Positions 63,910 through 64,000 of a stretch of 64,000 nt of DNA are shown one piece after another. The translations under genes and the position numbers were made by a program. This DNA comes from Marilutibacter spongiae. Lineage in GTDB: Bacteria > Pseudomonadota > Gammaproteobacteria > Xanthomonadales > Xanthomonadaceae. The notes under the pieces were generated by a model. It worked only from the letters and a program-made list of their open reading frames with translations. It made no database searches and had not been told where the DNA came from. Numbering within the stretch: the first letter of the stretch is position 1; every line of letters begins with the position of its first letter. The stretch lies in the NCBI RefSeq assembly GCF_014145325.1, contig NZ_JACHTF010000002.1, forward strand, positions 275,659 to 339,658, written 5' to 3'.

Positions 63910-64000
63910 AGTCCGGGATCAATCGTAGCGGATGCCAGCTGGCTGGCGTAGTCGCTCGGGGTCAGTCCGCCGAGCACCTTCTTGGGTCGCTCCTCGTTGT
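63906..64000 (-). CDS. C-terminal end of an IS3-family transposase (partial)
   Basis: Thirty-one codons on the minus strand run from the window edge to TAA at 63906-63908: NEERPKKVLGGLTPSDYASQ, then LASATIDPGL. The NEERP-x-x-x-LGGLTP pattern is the C-terminal signature of IS3-family OrfB transposases. A hairpin CCGCCTT/AAGGCGG (63885-63905) follows the stop and may act as its terminator. The rest lies beyond the window. Confidence 0.8.
   Translation of the reverse strand, partial: NEERPKKVLGGLTPSDYASQLASATIDPGL

Overview
The window is high-GC DNA from the chromosome of a gammaproteobacterium, most probably Xanthomonadaceae/Lysobacteraceae (Lysobacter- or Luteimonas-like). The clues are the very GC-rich third codon positions, a broken alpha-lytic-type (S1E) protease gene, many exported hydrolases, GTAG-type REP repeats with a RAYT, and IS5/IS3 remnants of the kind common in that family. 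This placement is inference from gene content; no rRNA, tRNA or CRISPR array was seen.

Region 1 (1-32.4 kb) is ordinary chromosome with mostly single genes or short units. It holds an AsmA-like protein, glutaminase, an M14 carboxypeptidase, an Asp-zincin protease, a RIO kinase, a hybrid histidine kinase, a pseudouridine synthase, several DUF membrane proteins, an fdhD/YdeP-like molybdoenzyme pair, a DOPA-dioxygenase-like enzyme, a flavin-dependent tryptophan-type halogenase, a secreted PHB-depolymerase-like esterase, two GFA proteins and an M15 peptidase. Region 2 (32.5-46.3 kb) carries a DUF1629-type immunity-like protein, an alpha-lytic protease gene with an in-frame amber codon, an FG-GAP protein, two serine beta-lactamase-fold hydrolases, an ECF sigma factor with its partner membrane protein, a PilZ/DUF1631 pair (DUF1631 frameshifted), a TPR protein and a diguanylate cyclase. 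Region 3 (46.3-55.4 kb) holds a two-gene DNA-repair-type unit (radical SAM plus a TIGR03915-UdgX fusion) beside a RAYT transposase embedded in six GTAG-REP hairpins. It continues with DUF5694, VOC proteins, an amidohydrolase and a frameshifted beta-lactamase.

Region 4 (55.4-64 kb) is an accessory island whose base composition falls visibly. It starts with a coupled pair (a 244-aa exported protein and a 61-aa membrane protein). Next comes a three-gene unit joined by ATGA overlaps: a Fic-domain protein with an intact HPFxxGNGRxxR motif, a 1534-aa Sec-exported RHS/YD-repeat protein with an AT-rich variable tip, and a 121-aa lipoprotein that is the natural immunity candidate. The unit has a sigma70-like promoter and a perfect 7-bp-stem hairpin before Fic. 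It is closed by an internally deleted IS5 transposase abutting an IS3-type transposase end. This Fic-RHS-lipoprotein unit is the best candidate for an undescribed system here.

Four otherwise intact genes carry single lesions: CPBP protease about 18.3 kb, S1E protease at 33.5 kb, DUF1631 about 42.1 kb, and beta-lactamase about 54.6 kb. Three are indels in GC-rich or C-rich runs and could be sequence errors; the amber codon is a substitution.
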